DNA from: Thiofaba sp049322715
GTDB taxonomy: Bacteria > Pseudomonadota > Gammaproteobacteria > Halothiobacillales > Halothiobacillaceae
Length of the DNA stretch: 64,000 nt
NCBI GenBank assembly: GCA_049322715.1
Contig: JBMOQP010000028.1
Location: forward strand, 1-64,000
Direction: 5' to 3'
The translations under genes were made by a program, and so were the position numbers. The notes under the pieces are model-generated. The model had not been told where the DNA came from and did no database searches. It saw only the letters and a list, made by a program, of their open reading frames with translations. Shown piece by piece: positions 46,949 to 54,772 of the stretch (the stretch's first letter is position 1; each line of letters starts with the position of its first letter).

Positions 46949-47405
46949 GGTCGTCCTCCCCCATCAGCCCCTTGAGCTGCTTGATCTTCTTGGCGGCATC
47001 ATCACGCTGGCGCTCCAGGCGTCCGAGTTCGGCATGCAGCGCTTCACGACCGATCAGCAGGCGTCCACCGCGCACCTCGGCCAGCCATTGCGTGGCGGCA
47101 TGGCTTTCGCACACCACCTCAAGGATCGGCATCAAGTAGAACGGCGGGTTGTGATCTTCACGAGCGTCGGAGGCATAGGCGTCGAGCATGTTCTTGCTCA
47201 CATCCTTGCCAGTCAGGCGGCTCATGCGTGCCGCCACCTCATAGCGGTCATAGGGCGCGGCGCGCAGCATTTCGCTGACCAGGTGCGCAACTTGGGCGCG
47301 GAAGTCCATGGTGCCGGGAAGCTCCGGCACCGGAGTCGGGACCGCGAACAGGTCCAGCGTGCGGGTGTCTTTGACGCGGCGCATGTCAAGCCGCCTTGCT
47401 GTCAT
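46941..47405 (-). CDS. Early protein between ner and transposase
   Basis: The 154-residue protein has AQVAHLVSEMLRAAPYDRYEVAARMSRLTGKDVSKNMLDAYASDAREDHNPPFYLMPILEVVCESHAATQWLAEVRGGRLLIGREALHAELG and a C-terminal coiled coil. This is a family that I know as a constant neighbour of transposase A in many Mu-like prophages. The function is unknown. The start at 47405 overlaps ner; an ATG at 47384 is possible. Confidence 0.8.
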   Translation of the reverse strand: MTARRLDMRRVKDTRTLDLFAVPTPVPELPGTMDFRAQVAHLVSEMLRAAPYDRYEVAARMSRLTGKDVSKNMLDAYASDAREDHNPPFYLMPILEVVCESHAATQWLAEVRGGRLLIGREALHAELGRLERQRDDAAKKIKQLKGLMGEDDHG

Positions 47406-47664
47406 TTACGTTGCGCGGCGCGACTGCGCGTTTAAACTTGGTTAAATAGCGAGAGGGCCAAATGACCTCGGGCTTGACCCCAATCGCCTCCGCGATGAGG
47501 GCCTCTCCCTTGGGCCATTTGCGCAGCAGCGCTTGGTACATGGCACCGCGTGACTTGTACCCGTGGTGCAGTGACAGGCTACTGAGGGTCCACCCGTTTT
47601 TCTTGAGTGCCGCGACGATGTCGGCGTTGTGCCAGTCGCTTTGGTTGAGGGCTGTGCTTGCCAT
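47386..47664 (-). CDS. ner: Ner-family transcriptional regulator
   Basis: The 92-residue protein matches Ner/SfsB: DWHNADIVAALKKNGWTLSSLSLHHGYKSRGAMYQALLRKWPKGEALIAEAIGVKPEVIWPSRY. In Mu, Ner lowers transcription of the early operon and of the repressor gene. It is the first gene of the leftward early operon and is divergent from the repressor, with the operator cluster between. Confidence 0.95.
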   Translation of the reverse strand: MASTALNQSDWHNADIVAALKKNGWTLSSLSLHHGYKSRGAMYQALLRKWPKGEALIAEAIGVKPEVIWPSRYLTKFKRAVAPRNVNDSKAA

Positions 47665-47740
47665 GTCAATTTAGTCATTGCTGCTAAACATGGCTCACAT
47701 CTTAGATGCACAAATGAGTGCTTGGCAAGCAAATTCGAGG

Positions 47741-47872
47741 CTTCCGAGTTCGCATTCGATAGCCACCGTCCTCGTATCTGCACTTTTCTATTAGATTCAA
47801 GAGGTTGTAAAACTTGGAAGCGATAGGGGAAACTCGGAAGCCACTTCCAAGTTCAATGGAAGAACTTGGAAG
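47741..47872. promoter_or_regulatory. Operator cluster of the phage switch
   Basis: Five copies of the 9-mer ACT(T/C)GGAAG are found: 47741-47749 and 47844-47852 on the minus strand, 47812-47820, 47832-47840 and 47864-47872 on the plus strand. The last lies inside the repressor gene. They are probably binding sites for the repressor or Ner between the two divergent genes. Confidence 0.8.
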
Positions 47873-48527
47873 ACGTATCAAGACCGTCTCAGATTTGATA
47901 GGCGAGCGATCAGAGGCCGCCAAAGCTGCTGGGGTGTCGGTTGCATCCCTTCAGCGGTACATCGCCGGTGCCATGCCGCCGTTTGATGCGGTAGCCGGGC
48001 TCGCATTGAAGTCGGGTGTCAGGCTGGATTGGTTAGCAACAGGTGAGGGTCCGATGCTGCCAGTCGGTGAAGTGAAAGGCGCGTCAGAGACGCCTTCCGC
48101 GTCATATGATGCCGGGGAGTTCACAACGGCCCCCTTCTACGATGTAGAGGCAAGCTGCGGCCACGGCGCATGGAACAGCCAGGAGAACATCATCAGCATG
48201 CTGGCCTTCCGCCGTGACTGGCTGAAGCAGGAGGGGCTTGATCCCGCGCACCTGGCCGCGATCCGCGCCCGTGGAGACAGCATGGAGCCGACCATCCAGA
48301 GCGGCGACACGCTCCTGGTCGACATGCGGATGACAACGCCCCGCGCGGACGGCATCTACATCATCGAGCAGGATGGCGGCCTGTCGGCCAAGAGGATCCA
48401 GCGCGCCCCAGACGGCACGCTGTATATAAAGAGCGACAACCCCGCCTACCAGACCTTCGTGCTCGGCCCCGATGCCAGGGTCAACATCGTGGGCCGCCTG
48501 GCCTGGTTCGGCCGCCGTACTCTTTGA
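47856..48527 (+). CDS. Phage repressor with LexA-type S24 peptidase domain
   Basis: In this 223-residue protein the N-terminal helix-turn-helix (RSEAAKAAGVSVASLQRYIAG) is joined to a C-terminal S24 domain. The nucleophilic Ser is in ARGDSMEPTIQSGDTLLVD (about residue 145) and the Lys in GGLSAKRIQRAP. Self-cleavage on RecA activation, hence SOS induction, is expected, unlike Mu's own c repressor. The linker has an Ala-Gly pair (DAGEF) as a candidate cut site. I prefer the ATG at 47856; a TTG upstream is possible but would cover operators. Confidence 0.93.
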   Translation: MEELGRRIKTVSDLIGERSEAAKAAGVSVASLQRYIAGAMPPFDAVAGLALKSGVRLDWLATGEGPMLPVGEVKGASETPSASYDAGEFTTAPFYDVEASCGHGAWNSQENIISMLAFRRDWLKQEGLDPAHLAAIRARGDSMEPTIQSGDTLLVDMRMTTPRADGIYIIEQDGGLSAKRIQRAPDGTLYIKSDNPAYQTFVLGPDARVNIVGRLAWFGRRTL

Positions 48528-48738
48528 AGATGCTGCAACCTACGAATTGAATGACCGGGCAAACTATCGCGCAAAATGCGCCAGCCGGTGTTTAATGCCT
48601 GCGAAGCGTGAACACCAATGATGTCAGGCCGCTGACAACGCGAGCCCCGAGCAAACCCGCGCCAGATCTGCATCCCAGCACGCCCCACATCATCCCGGCT
48701 CATCCCACATACAATGCAGACTGTTCCGTGAGATCACA
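48528..48738. promoter_or_regulatory. Phage left end with transposase-binding-like sites
   Basis: Read from the phage end inward (minus strand), TGTGATCTCACGGAACAGTC aligns in register with the other end (TGTAACGCCGCGCGAAAGTT). A site related to the right-end repeats, GCGCGATAGTTTGCCCG, lies at 48556-48572. A shorter variant lies at 48648-48662. This 211-bp stretch holds no gene. Confidence 0.7.
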
Positions 48739-48743
48739 CGCAC
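48739..48743. repeat. Target-site duplication, right copy
   Basis: CGCAC follows the terminal CA of the prophage and equals 11320-11324 on the other side. Confidence 0.9.
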
Positions 48744-49153
48744 GTTCGAAGATGCAAGCTTTAAAGCGGGCGAAATCAACCTTCAACGGTTGTTCAGAGG
48801 TGCCTTGGGACAGGCTTGCGGGCTGTTTCGCCCGCCTCAAGCGGCGCGCTTCGAACCGCCCGGATCACACGCGGGCGACCCCATTTCTTTGTTCGCGCAA
48901 AGAAATGGGGGAAAGAAACGCGCCCCCACGACCGCGCCCCTTCGGGGTGCCCGTGCCCGACATGCTCATCGAAGGGCCGGTCTGACGGGACTTCCTGTCC
49001 CGGCAGACCTCAAACCGCCATCCATGGCGGTTTGACCCTCCGCTGACCACGCCGGGCACGGCGCGGCCAAGGGGGGATCACCCTTCGTTCGACGCCACAG
49101 TGTCCAGAAAACCTTCGTTTCCCGGACAGTGCTACTCCTGGGGCATGCCAGCC
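48744..49153. repeat. Gene-free host interval with palindromes after accC
   Basis: This 410-bp stretch between the prophage and the accC stop has no convincing gene. It holds GCGGGC/GCCCGC (near 48819-48836), CGGGAC/GTCCCG (near 48988-49003) and a palindrome with arms CAAACCGCCAT/ATGGCGGTTTG and tip CATCCATG at 49011-49034. A segment with TTTCTTTG/CAAAGAAA arms near 48890-48906 belongs to a kind of GC-rich intergenic repeat. Confidence 0.7.
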
Positions 49154-50494
49154 TTACAGCCCCAGCTTCTTGTGCAGGTAATGGATGTCCGTCCCGCCCT
49201 GCTGGAACGCGCCGTCGCTCATCAGTTCGCGATGCAGCGCGGTGTTGGTCTTGATCCCCTCCACCACCAGCTCCGACAGCGCGCCGCTCATGCGCGCGAT
49301 GGCGGTCGCACGGTCCTCGGCGTGGCAGATCAGCTTGCCGATCATCGAGTCGTAGTAGGGCGGCACGCTGTAGCCGGCGTAGATGTGCGAGTCCCAGCGC
49401 ACGCCCAGGCCGCCCGGGGCGTGGAAGGCGGTGATCTTGCCAGGGCTGGGCACGAAGTTGGCCGGGTCCTCGGCGTTGATGCGGCACTCGATGGCATGGC
49501 CGCGGATTTGCACGTCCTCCTGGCGGATGGACAGGGGCAGGCCGGCGGCGATGCGCAGCTGTTCCTTGACGATGTCGACGCCGGTGATCATTTCGGTGAC
49601 CGGGTGCTCGACCTGCACGCGGGTGTTCATCTCGATGAAGTAGAAGCGGCCGTTCTCGTACAGGAACTCGAAGGTGCCCGCGCCGCGGTAGCCGATGTCG
49701 ATGCAGGCCTGGGCGCAGCGCTCGCCGATCTCGCGGCGCTCCTTCGCGGTCAGGCCGGGGGCGGGGGCCTCCTCGATCACCTTCTGGTGGCGGCGCTGCA
49801 TGGAGCAGTCGCGTTCGCCCAGGTGGATGGCATTGCCGTGGGTATCGGCCAGCACCTGGATCTCGATGTGGCGCGGGTGCTCGAGGAACTTCTCCATGTA
49901 CACGTTCGGGTTGCCGAACGCGGCCAGGGCCTCGGCCTTGGTCATCTCGATGGCGGACAGCAGGTGGGCCTCGGTGTGCACCACGCGCATGCCGCGCCCG
50001 CCGCCGCCGCCGGCGGCCTTGATGATGACCGGGTAGCCAACCTCGCGGCCCAGGCGCAGGTTCTCGTCGGCGTTGTCGCCGAGGGCGCCGTCGGAGCCCG
50101 GCACGCAGGGCACGCCGGCGGCCTTCATGGCGTCCTTGGCGGAGACCTTGTCGCCCATCAGGCGGATGTTTTCCGGGCGCGGGCCGATGAAGATGAAGCC
50201 GCTCTGCTCCACGCGCTCGGCGAAGTCCGCGTTCTCGGACAGGAAGCCGTAGCCCGGGTGGATGGCGACCGCGTCGGTGACCTCGGCGGCGGCGATCAGG
50301 GCCGGGATGTTGAGGTAGCTGTCGGTGGATTTGGCCGGGCCGATGCAGACCGATTCGTCCGCGAGGCGCACGTGCTTGAGGTCGCGATCGGCGGTGGAGT
50401 GCACCGCCACGGTCTTGATGCCGAGCTCGCGGCAGGCTCGCAGGATGCGCAGCGCGATCTCGCCACGGTTGGCGATGAGGACCTTGTTCAGCAT
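49154..50494 (-). CDS. accC: Acetyl-CoA carboxylase, biotin carboxylase subunit
   Basis: This 446-residue ATP-grasp enzyme carboxylates biotin on AccB, the first step of fatty acid synthesis. The features are KVLIANRGEIALRILRACRELGI at the N-terminus, the glycine-rich ATP loop KAAGGGGGRGMR near 160, and EMNTRVQVEHPVTEMITG near 288, which holds the catalytic Glu and Arg. The length is standard. It follows accB by 10 bp. The usual downstream gene, prmA, is now 38 kb away, beyond the prophage. Confidence 0.98.
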   Translation of the reverse strand: MLNKVLIANRGEIALRILRACRELGIKTVAVHSTADRDLKHVRLADESVCIGPAKSTDSYLNIPALIAAAEVTDAVAIHPGYGFLSENADFAERVEQSGFIFIGPRPENIRLMGDKVSAKDAMKAAGVPCVPGSDGALGDNADENLRLGREVGYPVIIKAAGGGGGRGMRVVHTEAHLLSAIEMTKAEALAAFGNPNVYMEKFLEHPRHIEIQVLADTHGNAIHLGERDCSMQRRHQKVIEEAPAPGLTAKERREIGERCAQACIDIGYRGAGTFEFLYENGRFYFIEMNTRVQVEHPVTEMITGVDIVKEQLRIAAGLPLSIRQEDVQIRGHAIECRINAEDPANFVPSPGKITAFHAPGGLGVRWDSHIYAGYSVPPYYDSMIGKLICHAEDRATAIARMSGALSELVVEGIKTNTALHRELMSDGAFQQGGTDIHYLHKKLGL

Positions 50495-50504
50495 GGCGGC
50501 CGCC

Positions 50505-50963
50505 TTACTCGATGATGACGAGCGGCTGGTCGAATTCGACCGGCTGGCCGTTCTCGCACAGGATGGCCTTGATGACGCCGGATTTGTCGGCCTCGATCTG
50601 GTTGAACATCTTCATCGCCTCGATGATGCAGACGGTGTCGCCAGCCTTGACGTGCTGGCCGACTTCCGCGAACGGCTTGGCGTCCGGCGAGGCGGCACGG
50701 TAGAAAGTGCCGACCATCGGCGACTTGATCACGTGGCCGGAGAGCCCTTCCTCGGCCTTGGCGGCCGGTGCGGCGGCTGCCTGCGGGGCGGCCGCCGGGG
50801 CCGGGGCGGCCATCGGCGCGCTCATCACCATCTGCGGCATGGCCGGCATGTTGGTCGGCATGCGGCTGATGCGCACGGAGGACTCGCCCTCCTTGACCTC
50901 GATCTCGGCGACGCCGGAGCTGTCCAGGAGTTCGATCAGTTTCTTGATGGTGCGGATATCCAT
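50505..50963 (-). CDS. accB: Acetyl-CoA carboxylase biotin carboxyl carrier protein
   Basis: This 152-residue protein has an N-terminal helical segment (DIRTIKKLIELLDSSGVAEIEVKEGESSVRISR), an Ala/Pro linker (about 50-75) and a biotinyl domain with the biotin lysine in EAMKMFNQ (about residue 118). The thumb typical of AccB is present just before it. It is translated upstream of accC in the standard aroQ-accB-accC order. Confidence 0.98.
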   Translation of the reverse strand: MDIRTIKKLIELLDSSGVAEIEVKEGESSVRISRMPTNMPAMPQMVMSAPMAAPAPAAAPQAAAAPAAKAEEGLSGHVIKSPMVGTFYRAASPDAKPFAEVGQHVKAGDTVCIIEAMKMFNQIEADKSGVIKAILCENGQPVEFDQPLVIIE

Positions 50964-50978
50964 GAGTCTTGCCTCGGA

Positions 50979-51428
50979 TCAGTTCGTGGACGCCGGGAGG
51001 CGCGCGAGCGCGGCGCGCAGGGCGAGTTCATAACCCTGCGCGCCCAGGCCGGCGATCACTCCCACGGCGATGTCGGAAAAATAGGAATGGTGGCGGAAGC
51101 TCTCCCGCGCATGCACGTTCGAGAGGTGGATCTCGATGAACGGCAGGCCGACCGCGAGCAGGGCGTCGCGCAGGGCAACGCTGGTGTGGGTGAACGCGGC
51201 GGGATTGATGATGATGAACGCGGTGCCGTCGGTTCGGGCGGCGTGGATGCGCTCGATCAGGACATGCTCGGCATTGCTCTGCACATGGTCGAGCCGGTGC
51301 CCCTCGGCCTCGGTCATGCCGCGCAGGTCGCGGACGATGTCGTCCAGCGTGGTGCGGCCGTATTTGTCCGGTTCGCGCACGCCCAGCAGGTTGAGGTTGG
51401 GTCCATTGAGGAGCAGCAGGTTGGCCAT
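50979..51428 (-). CDS. aroQ: Type II 3-dehydroquinate dehydratase
   Basis: The 149-residue enzyme dehydrates 3-dehydroquinate in the shikimate pathway. The signature LLLNGPNLNLLGVREPDKYG is at the N-terminus, with the catalytic Tyr at its end. NPAAFTHTSVALRDAL and FIEIHLSNVHARE(S)FRHHS follow. Type II enzymes are dodecamers of about 150 residues. It lies 16 bp upstream of accB. Confidence 0.97.
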   Translation of the reverse strand: MANLLLLNGPNLNLLGVREPDKYGRTTLDDIVRDLRGMTEAEGHRLDHVQSNAEHVLIERIHAARTDGTAFIIINPAAFTHTSVALRDALLAVGLPFIEIHLSNVHARESFRHHSYFSDIAVGVIAGLGAQGYELALRAALARLPASTN

Positions 51429-51519
51429 CGGCTCCGCACCTTGTCTTGAATGGGGGGATTCTGCGGTCAGTGCGAGGAAATGTCCAGAACGGCGGCGAAC
51501 GGTCAGGAAATGACCGCCA

Positions 51520-52068
51520 TCACCGCCGGAGGGCGGGGTCAACGAGGGCGCGCGCCCGCGCCTCGTCCAGTCGGCCGGCGTGCGTCGCTCGAATGACGCC
51601 ATCCGCGTCGATCACCACCGAATAGGGCAGTCCGCCGTGCGCATTGCCCATCTGGCGGGCGATCTCGCTGCCGGTCCGCCCGCCGAGCAGGAGCGGGAAG
51701 GGTTGGGGGTGGTCGGCGACGAAGGCGTGCACATCGTCCGGCTGCGCGAGGGCAATGCCGATGACCTGCCCGCCCTGCTCCCGGAGGGACGCGTGCAGCC
51801 GGGCGAGTTCGGGCAGCTCCTGCACACAGGGTGGGCACCAAGGGGCCCAGAAGTTGACCAGGGTCGCCCTGCCGCGCAGTTCCGCACTGTCGAATGTCCC
51901 GCCGGCGAGCCGGTCCAGCGTGAAATCGGGCGCAGGCGCGCCGATCACCGGGCGGGCGGCCTCGGCCACCGCCTTGCGCGCCGCCTGCTCCGGGGTGCGC
52001 GGGGTGTCGTCGCCGCAGCCACCGAGCAGGCCGGCGGCGAGCAGGAGGGGGATGGCGGGCTTCCGCAT
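51520..52068 (-). CDS. TlpA/ResA-like thiol-disulfide oxidoreductase lipoprotein
   Basis: This 182-residue protein has a signal peptide with lipobox (LLLAAGLLGGC), then a thioredoxin-like domain with FWAPWCPPC, the active CxxC, and a cis-Pro segment GGLPYSVVID. It is probably anchored in the periplasm and takes electrons from the DsbD just upstream, whose stop overlaps its start as TGATG. Partners could include cytochrome c maturation. Confidence 0.93.
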   Translation of the reverse strand: MRKPAIPLLLAAGLLGGCGDDTPRTPEQAARKAVAEAARPVIGAPAPDFTLDRLAGGTFDSAELRGRATLVNFWAPWCPPCVQELPELARLHASLREQGGQVIGIALAQPDDVHAFVADHPQPFPLLLGGRTGSEIARQMGNAHGGLPYSVVIDADGVIRATHAGRLDEARARALVDPALRR

Positions 52069-54341
52069 CACCCGCCCAGAGCCCTGCGGGCGAGCGGGGC
52101 GAACTCGGCGGGCGGCTTGTAGCCGACCACGCGGCTGGCGCGCTGCTCCTTGCCATCGGTGCCGAAGAACAGGATGGCGGGAGGGCCGATCAGGCCAAAG
52201 CGCTTGAGCAGGGCCTTGTCGTCCGCGCTGTTGCGGGTGACGTCGGCCTGCAGCAGCACCGCGCCTGCGACGGCTTGTTGCACCGCGGGATCGGGGAAGG
52301 TGTTGTGCTCCATTTCCTTGCAGCTCACGCACCAGTCGGCGTAGAAGTCGAGCATCACCGGCTTGCCGGCCGTCCTGGCATCGGCCAGGGCGCGCTCGAG
52401 GGATGCCTCGTCGGCCACGCGCTGGAAGCCGAGGCCGTTTGGTGCGGTCGCGGCCTGCGCCGTGCCGCCGCCGGCCAGGCCGCGCAGCGGCTGGGTCGGG
52501 GTGCCCTGGCCCGTGGCGACGCCGACCAGCATCAGCAGGCCCCAGGCCAGCAGGATGATGCCGAGCGCCTTCCACAGCCGCTTCCAGCCCAGCCTTTCCT
52601 TGCCGACCGGCTCCATGTGGCCGGTCAGTTCGCGGCTGGCGTGGTAGGTCTGGTAGCTCGGGTGGGCGAGGGGCTCCAGTGCACCGAGGTAGATGCCGGA
52701 TGCGATCAGCAGGATGGCCCACAGGGACAGGGTGACTGCATCGGGCAGGACGCGCGACACCAGCCAGATCGCCACGCCCAGCATGAGCACGCCGAACACC
52801 GCCTTGACCGTGTCCATCCATGCTCCGGCGCGCGGCAGAACCTTGCCGCCCAGGGTGCCGACCGCGATCAGCGGCAGGCCCATGCCGAGCGACAGGGCGA
52901 ACAGCGCCGCGCCGCCGAGCACGGCATCGCCGGTCTGACCGATGTAGATCAGGGCTCCGGCGAGCGGCGGGGCGACGCACGGCCCGACGATCAGCGCGGA
53001 AAGCAGGCCCATGATCGCGACGCCGGCGAAGCTGCCGCTGCGCTGGCGACCGGACAGCTCGGAGATCCGGCTCTGCAGGCTGGACGGCAGCTGCAGCTCG
53101 AAGAACCCGAACATCGACAGGGCGAGCCCGACGAAGACCAGGGCGAAGGTGCCGAGGATCCACGGGTTCTGGAACGCGGCCTGCAGGTTGCTGCCGAACA
53201 GGCCCGCGAGCACGCCCGCGACGGTGTAGGTCAGGGCCATCGCCAGCACGTAGATCAGCGAGAGCACGAAGGCGCGGCGGGTGGTGAGCTGCTCGCCCTG
53301 TCCGGCGATGATGCCCGACAGGATGGGGATCATCGGGAACACGCAGGGGGTGAGGGCAAGCCCCAGGCCGGCGAGGAAGAACAGGCCGATGGCGAGCCAT
53401 GTGCTGCCGCTCTTGAGCTTCTCGGCGATGGCGTCCTGCTCGCTCAGTTCGGCGCCGGCCTGGGCGGCGGGGGTGGAAGCCTCGCCTGCGGGGGCGCCGG
53501 CGCCGACGGTCAGCTCGACCGGCTGCTCCATCGGCGGGTAGCAGATGCCGGCCTCGGCGCAGCCCTGGTAGGTGACGTTCAGCCTGAGCTTCTGGCCCGC
53601 GCCCACGTTCCGCACCGGCACGCTGATCTCCAGTACGTCGTGGAAGATGCGCACCTGGCCGAGGAAGGGGTCGTTTTTCTCCTCGCCCGCCGGAATGGCC
53701 GGTTTGCCCAGGGCATCCTTCGGCTCGATCGCCACGATGGCGAGCTTGTCGCGGTAGAGGTAGTGGTGCGGGGCGATGTCCCAGCGCAGGCGCACCGTGG
53801 CGCCATCGATCTCGCTGGACAGGCGGAAGGCCTGCTCGGGCTCGAGCGGCTCGCCCGCGCTGGCGGGCTGGTCGCCCTCGATCTGCTTCGCCAGATCCTT
53901 CAGACCCTGGATGCCGCTGGCGGGCAGGACCAGCTGGACTTTCTGCTCGATCGGCGGGTAGCACACGCCGGCTTCGGCGCAGCCCTGGCTGTGGGCCGTC
54001 AGGGTGACGGTCTTGCCGCCAAGGTTCTCGCCCTCGAGCCGGAGGGGGATGTCCAGCGCGCCGTGGTAGATCCGCACGTCGCCGAGGAAGGGATCCTTCA
54101 CCGCCTCGCCCGGCGGCAGCTCAGCCTGCACGGCTGGGGCGCCCTCGACCTCGAAGCGGATCTTGTCGCGGTAAAGCTTGTAGCCCGGCGCGATATCGAA
54201 GTGGCCGATCAGGCGGCTGGCGCTCTCCGCGCGGGCGGAGAAGGCGAAGGCCTGCTCGGGCTCGAGCAGTTCGGGTTCCTCGGCGGAAGCGAGGTTGGCA
54301 AAGGCCAGCAGGGCCAGAAAGAGGCTCAGGATGCGAGGCAT
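52068..54341 (-). CDS. dsbD: Thiol:disulfide interchange protein DsbD with duplicated N-terminal domain
   Basis: This protein carries electrons from cytoplasmic thioredoxin to periplasmic acceptors. It is 757 residues, against about 565-600 in usual DsbD. After the signal peptide there are two consecutive DsbD-alpha domains (about 20-150 and 165-285), each with its redox pair in GCAEAG(V/I)CYPP. The beta membrane domain (about 315-600) has both redox cysteines (ALTPCVFPM and VGPCVAPPL). The gamma thioredoxin domain at the end has YADWCVSCKEME. The start overlaps the cutA end by 16 bp. The duplicated domain may widen the set of partner proteins. Confidence 0.95.
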   Translation of the reverse strand: MPRILSLFLALLAFANLASAEEPELLEPEQAFAFSARAESASRLIGHFDIAPGYKLYRDKIRFEVEGAPAVQAELPPGEAVKDPFLGDVRIYHGALDIPLRLEGENLGGKTVTLTAHSQGCAEAGVCYPPIEQKVQLVLPASGIQGLKDLAKQIEGDQPASAGEPLEPEQAFRLSSEIDGATVRLRWDIAPHHYLYRDKLAIVAIEPKDALGKPAIPAGEEKNDPFLGQVRIFHDVLEISVPVRNVGAGQKLRLNVTYQGCAEAGICYPPMEQPVELTVGAGAPAGEASTPAAQAGAELSEQDAIAEKLKSGSTWLAIGLFFLAGLGLALTPCVFPMIPILSGIIAGQGEQLTTRRAFVLSLIYVLAMALTYTVAGVLAGLFGSNLQAAFQNPWILGTFALVFVGLALSMFGFFELQLPSSLQSRISELSGRQRSGSFAGVAIMGLLSALIVGPCVAPPLAGALIYIGQTGDAVLGGAALFALSLGMGLPLIAVGTLGGKVLPRAGAWMDTVKAVFGVLMLGVAIWLVSRVLPDAVTLSLWAILLIASGIYLGALEPLAHPSYQTYHASRELTGHMEPVGKERLGWKRLWKALGIILLAWGLLMLVGVATGQGTPTQPLRGLAGGGTAQAATAPNGLGFQRVADEASLERALADARTAGKPVMLDFYADWCVSCKEMEHNTFPDPAVQQAVAGAVLLQADVTRNSADDKALLKRFGLIGPPAILFFGTDGKEQRASRVVGYKPPAEFAPLARRALGG

Positions 54342-54643
54342 GAATCCACCCAGTCGATGTAGTCGCTAGATCCCTCCATGGGAACATACAGGATCTGCGG
54401 AAGTTCATACGGATGCCACTCGCGCAGCATGGTTTCGATTTGCGGGCCGAGCGCGCGGCGCGTCTTCAGGCGCAGTTCGAATTCCTCATCTTCCTGCAGG
54501 GTGCCCTGCCAGTGATAGATCGAGGTGAGCCGGGCGCTGACCTGGGCACAGGCGGCGAGGCGCGCCTCCAGCAGGGCGCGGGCGGCCGCCAGGGCCGCGG
54601 CGCGATCCGGGAAGGTGCTGATGACGATGCAGTGCGTGGTCAT
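54326..54643 (-). CDS. cutA: Divalent cation tolerance protein CutA
   Basis: This 105-residue CutA1 family trimer shows VISTFPDRAAALAAARALLEARLAACAQV, IYHWQGTLQEDEEFELRLKTRR and HPYELPQILYVPMEGSSDYIDWV, all characteristic. It was linked to copper tolerance in E. coli. Its neighbourhood with dsbD is widely conserved. The start at 54643 lacks a strong Shine-Dalgarno; an ATG three codons earlier is possible. Confidence 0.95.
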   Translation of the reverse strand: MTTHCIVISTFPDRAAALAAARALLEARLAACAQVSARLTSIYHWQGTLQEDEEFELRLKTRRALGPQIETMLREWHPYELPQILYVPMEGSSDYIDWVDSCLAS

Positions 54644-54772
54644 GGAAGGCATTGTCCATGATTCGCGGGATGCGTGACCATGGCGGGCATATTTATCCCA
54701 TATAAACACATGTGCCCCACATGGGGCTGAGGGAAGCATATACTTGCCCGAATTTTCCACGGGTTGCAGGGA

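Larger units (their letters stand above)
11325..48738 (-). mobile_element. Mu-like transposable prophage, siphovirus-tailed
   Basis: The element is 37,414 bp, begins TGTAACGCC, ends with CA and has matching 5-bp duplications outside. Early genes (repressor, ner, transposase A, ATPase B, HU, gemA, mor) occupy the right end, and lysis, packaging, head and tail genes run leftward. Head genes are of Mu type, but there is no tail sheath gene. A tail-tube-like protein plus a 1272-residue tape measure indicate a long flexible tail as in D3112 or B3. All core genes look intact, so it may be inducible. A separate late activator (Mu C), a clear holin and mom are not recognised. Confidence 0.95.

Noticed and set aside
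48816..49046. 76-codon frame in the gap beside accC
   Set aside because: The translation is Arg/Pro/Gly-rich, lies across palindromes and lacks a ribosome-binding site. It looks like a read-through of an intergenic repeat.
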